NCBI GenBank assembly: GCA_038049695.1
Contig: CP142451.1
Span: 10,414,001 to 10,478,000, forward strand
Source: Cinnamomum chago
Lineage: Eukaryota > Streptophyta > Magnoliopsida > Laurales > Lauraceae
Length of the DNA: 64,000 bases
Direction of reading: 5' to 3'
In this document: one piece after another, positions 60,901 through 64,000 of the stretch
How positions within the stretch are numbered: the first letter of the stretch is position 1
How the letters are laid out: the number at the start of each line of letters is the position of its first letter
Notes under the pieces: model-generated
Seen by the model: only the letters and a program-made list of their open reading frames with translations
What the model was told of the DNA's origin: nothing
Database searches by the model: none
Position numbers and translations under genes: made by a program

Positions 60901-63324
60901 TATGATGCCCTAATACTTTAAAATAGGCACCACTTATCATATCGTGTCGTATCCGATACTTTACTTTTCAAGTGTAAAATCCATGTCCAATGTGTGTTCC
61001 TACCAGAACAGCACACTCCCCATAATTGGATCAGAAGATTGGTGTACGTTGACAGAGGCCCAAATAAGTTCTTTTTTATTATTAAACGGTAAAGCCTATA
61101 CAAAAATTTACCCAACATCTCACTACCTAGTCACTACTTCCACTTGCATGTGTAAAGTTTGGTCCTATAAGAGTAAGGTATACATGTTGGATAGTCCTAT
61201 GGTGTATTAGATAGGGAACATTCTTCACAGATGTAGACCGAATCAAGAGCAGCCTTGTTCTGTTTCCGTGTCAAAACATGGATAAGACAAAGACAAATGA
61301 ATTGGATGGATGTGCTTGAGTCTTCAAAATCTAATCACAGAAGTCTAAGTCCATTGCCAACACCAAGACATAGCAATGTCCAAGTTACCTAATCCAAATT
61401 GTTTCTTGATAAACAAGCCCAAACTGATTTTTACTCTTTTACTTGGCTACTTAGACAAGCACAAATAGTTATTACACAACCAAGGGTGTGAAGAAATCAA
61501 TAAACTCAGTGACAAACTACTTAATAAAATAATATTGTGTTCTTAATAACCAGTTTTCCTTTGCAATAATAAATGAAAGAGTCATTTATTTGGGAAATTT
61601 TTTTTTATCTTACACTGAATATTGAGAATCCGATTTGTTGTAGAACATCCCACGCAGCATTCATATATGCAACACATTGCCTGTCAAAATGAGGATTCTA
61701 AGTTCAAACTATGCTAGAAATAAGAAATAACCATGCAATGATCAAGATTTTCTTGAAATCAGACTGAAATAATAGATTAAATAAACAAATAAAATAATTA
61801 ACCGTGTCAAATTCCTTAAACAAAAACAAGCAATGGCACTAAAAGAGTATTCACTCTAAGACCTAATCTCCATATAACAGCAAAAATGTCTGTCATGACA
61901 AGCTTTCTAGGTAATTCATGTCTTTGTTTTAGGCCTTGAAATTTCTTTTTTGAATTTTATCCAAAATTTATCAACTCTAAATCAACATAAATACTCTCCA
62001 TTCATTACCAAAAAATAAAACATAAATACTCTCCATTGTAACAATAACTCATTGCACAAGATATGCTGACCTCCCATTATCTTCTAGGCCTTCAATAGAT
62101 AAACAAGAAAAAATTCATAACCCCACCACACACACACACACACACAAAAAAAAAGACAACAGAATAAACCTGTCACATCCTTCAACAACTGCAGGCTCAG
62201 AATTTTGAGGTAGGCTGAAAACAACCCAAAATAATTGTAATTCACTAATGAAGCCAATTGCATTATTTGGTTGATTGCCAGATACCATGAGATCAATCTG
62301 CACAGAAAGAAGAAAGAAGCAACTTAAAATAATGAAAGAACCAGTAAAAATGCATAATAAGCAACATGGAATTCACCAGTGGCACCATTTCACTTTAAAC
62401 ATAAGCATACTTCATGACCAATGCGCTCTCTGCTAATTTTATTTGCAAGTGCAGCTTTCACTTCCTCATCAGCAGCAGCCTTTTTAAGTTCTTCATCTAG
62501 TACAAAGCCAAACCTTGCACCTAAAAGAAACAAAGAAACTCAGGTATCTTTTAGTAATAGATGTGCATAATAAACGATATAGTTGCCACAAAAAATCAAA
62601 TATCAACCACACACCAAGTGAGACTGAAGAAAGCAATTATAAATTAATAAGAAATCCTTACAGACCCAGAACCAATATTCAAAGAGAAATGGCAAATAGA
62701 ATCACTCTTCCCCGGACAAGGGTATTATAAACAACATGTCCTGTAGGGGCAAACACCTGTAAACATTACACATGAGTGTATCATGTGTGAAAGTGGTATT
62801 TTAGACACTAAAATTCTGTTTCTCCATTCTTGTCTATCCAAAGTCAAATCCTCGGATATGCTGCATTTCTTCAAATCTAACTTTTCTATTTTCATCCTTG
62901 TCCTAAAGTGCATAAAACACTATGAACTAAAATTACAACGTATGTATTAGTAAAAGCCACTAAAGCAAGAGAAATCCTGACAAAAATTGATTGCAGCATC
63001 ATATTACAATTTATAAGGATGACCATCAGAAACCCCATTAGCAAATAAGACAATAACTTAGAGAGAACTTGAATCCTTACTAAAACGAATAGCACGAAGA
63101 ACACGAAATGGATCATCCAAAAAAGTAGCTTTTGGGGGCAGAGGAGTAACAATGACTCCAGACTTCAGATCTGCTACACCTGAACACAAAACAGATGCAC
63201 CAAGATATTGAAGTAGTAGCAATCAGGGCATGATAGAATGAAAACATGATCAACAAACGACAAACAAATCTAACCTCTTCCAGTTAAATCTTCAACTGAA
63301 TTAGTGTTTAAATTGTAGAACATG
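54854..63324 (-). CDS. second tRNA nucleotidyltransferase copy, inverted, exons 5-15 in window
   Basis: Paralog of the CCA-adding enzyme gene at 34264-51762, tail to tail with it; exons 1-4 lie beyond 64,000. Exons in reading order: 63324-63275, 63179-63081, 62520-62411, 62297-62170, 61680-61614, 60280-60197, 58795-58733, 58584-58440, 57275-57111, 55930-55833, 54934-54854. Ten of the eleven have exactly the same length as their counterparts and every junction is kept, including the GC-AG intron. Motifs intact: DDPFRVLRAIRF and ISRERIGHEIDLM. Differences: Gly to Ser just after RAIRF; about 14 of 49 residues changed in exon 12; and a CAG to TAG change that ends the protein eight codons early, losing a basic tail. 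No other stop or frameshift was seen. The catalytic GG-x-VRD and DxD exons and motif B cannot be checked here. Confidence 0.9.
54961..54991 (-). repeat. (CT)n microsatellite before the last exon of the second copy
   Basis: GA repeat on the plus strand, CT in the sense of the gene, about 27 bp before the final exon. It is the counterpart of the array at 51593-51631. Confidence 0.9.
58055..58260 (+). mobile_element. decayed LINE RNase H fragment in intron 12 of the second copy
   Basis: Reads SLNVDGMTRGKPSASGICGV, then LRAGKGVVMCMF, the start of a plant LINE RNase H domain, followed by stops and frame changes. It is antisense to the second CCA-enzyme copy and absent from the matching intron of the first copy as far as I can see. 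Confidence 0.6.
59690..59743 (+). mobile_element. candidate SINE-like B-box segment
   Basis: ATGAGATTGTGAGTTCGAGGCG followed by a TTACCAATAAAAAA tail, similar to the 3' part of the copy at 20942-21005. It lies in an intron of the second CCA-enzyme copy. The assignment is weak. Confidence 0.3.
62123..62155. repeat. (CA)n microsatellite plus A run
   Basis: About ten CA units followed by nine or more A, 15 bp from the exon 8 donor side of the second CCA-enzyme copy. Confidence 0.9.
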
Positions 63325-63405
63325 CTGTCATAAGCAATACAAATAACTGTCAAAATTGGTCCAAGAAAATGAGCATACAGAAACTGAACTCTAACTCAAA
63401 ATCCA

Positions 63406-63889
63406 TAGAAGTACCAAAAAGAAAATCTAGATCTATCAGCATAGAGAGATATTAGGTCAAAAATTTGAAAAAAAAAAAAAAAACACTGAGGATAAGAGTA
63501 ATCCATTAGGAACTCAGTGTGTTGCCCAAACACTCATATCTGATCCAAAGGTTCTTCCTTCCAAAATTCATTGCCTTATCCAACTGTTCTATTTGTTTAT
63601 TACTTTCAATTTAAAAAAAAATGGAGTATATGTTGATGCCATTTATGTAGAAGTACCAAAAAGAAAATCTAGATCTATCAGCATAGAGAGATATTAGGTC
63701 AAAAATTTGAAAAAAAAAAAAAAAACACTGAGGATAAGAGTAATCCATTAGGAACTCAGTGTGTTGCCCAAACACTCATATCTGATCCAAAGGTTCTTCC
63801 TTCCAAAATTCATTGCCTTATCCAACTGTTCTATTTGTTTATTACTTTCAATTTAAAAAAAAATGGAGTATATGTTGATGCCATTTATG
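63406..63889. repeat. 242-bp near-perfect tandem duplication in intron 4 of the second copy
   Basis: Units 63406-63647 and 63648-63889 look identical on reading, including their 16-base A run. The unit is homologous, on the opposite strand, to one copy in intron 4 of the first gene (about 39595-39780). So the duplication happened after the two genes separated. A further partial repeat of 38 bp (TTGATGCCATTTATGTACC) recurs at about 63873 and 63962 at the window edge. Confidence 0.9.
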
Positions 63890-64000
63890 TACCTAGTGCA
63901 TTTTTAAGGTCGAAGAAATAAGTATAAATATTCATCAACAATAACAAAAAATTGAAGAACATGTTGATGTCATTTATGTACCTAGTGCATTTTTAAGGTT

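Noticed and set aside
54854-63324. Second CCA-enzyme copy as a plain pseudogene
   Set aside because: All visible exon junctions and frames are intact and only the last eight codons are lost; exons 1-4 are out of view, so the pseudogene call is not supported.
1-64000. CRISPR arrays, bacterial operons, integrated plant virus genomes
   Set aside because: No regularly spaced repeats with unique spacers, no prokaryotic gene layout, and the only reverse transcriptases fit copia and LINE elements.

Overview
The window is nuclear DNA of a flowering plant. It has AT-rich non-coding stretches, genes broken by long introns, plant-type LTR and LINE retrotransposons, and two plant housekeeping genes. The species cannot be fixed from the sequence. 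I saw no rRNA, tRNA, CRISPR array or bacterial-style operon.

Left third (1-19,600): mostly repeats. It holds AT-rich sequence with small tandem duplications, an RTE-type LINE tail (about 3,605-3,715), a nested 455-bp tandem duplication (5,312-6,130), a probable solo LTR with a perfect 5-bp target-site duplication (6,488-8,940), a decayed LINE on the minus strand (9,651-10,705), and an old non-autonomous LTR element on the minus strand with an RTE LINE inside one LTR (11,446-14,221). The one host gene here is an intronless F-box/kelch-like gene on the minus strand (15,812-16,918).

Middle (19,683-31,387, minus strand): a three-exon alpha-1,4-fucosyltransferase gene (FUT13 type, 407 aa) of the Golgi Lewis-a N-glycan pathway. 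Its 9.3-kb first intron carries a 5.2-kb Ty1/copia element in the opposite orientation. The element has LTRs identical by eye and a perfect TTTAT target duplication, yet its gag-pol frame is broken twice. A much older copia gag relic lies beside it.

Right half (34,264-64,000): a complete 15-exon tRNA nucleotidyltransferase (CCA-adding enzyme) gene on the plus strand (563 aa). After a 3.1-kb spacer comes a second copy on the minus strand, tail to tail. Its exons 5-15 lie in the window and exons 1-4 lie beyond the right edge. Every visible exon junction and exon length of the second copy matches the first, apart from a nonsense change that shortens the last exon by eight codons. Introns are also homologous, so this was a DNA-level inverted duplication. 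Both copies share an unusual GC-AG intron. Introns of this pair hold nested LINEs, duplicated splice donors, a pseudo-exon, SINE-like repeats and microsatellites.

The genes form no operon or shared pathway. The most informative material is the inverted CCA-enzyme pair, its splice-site oddities, its duplicated promoter segment, and the layered transposon history. Exon coordinates were derived by hand from reading frame, GT/GC-AG borders and family knowledge, with no transcript data.
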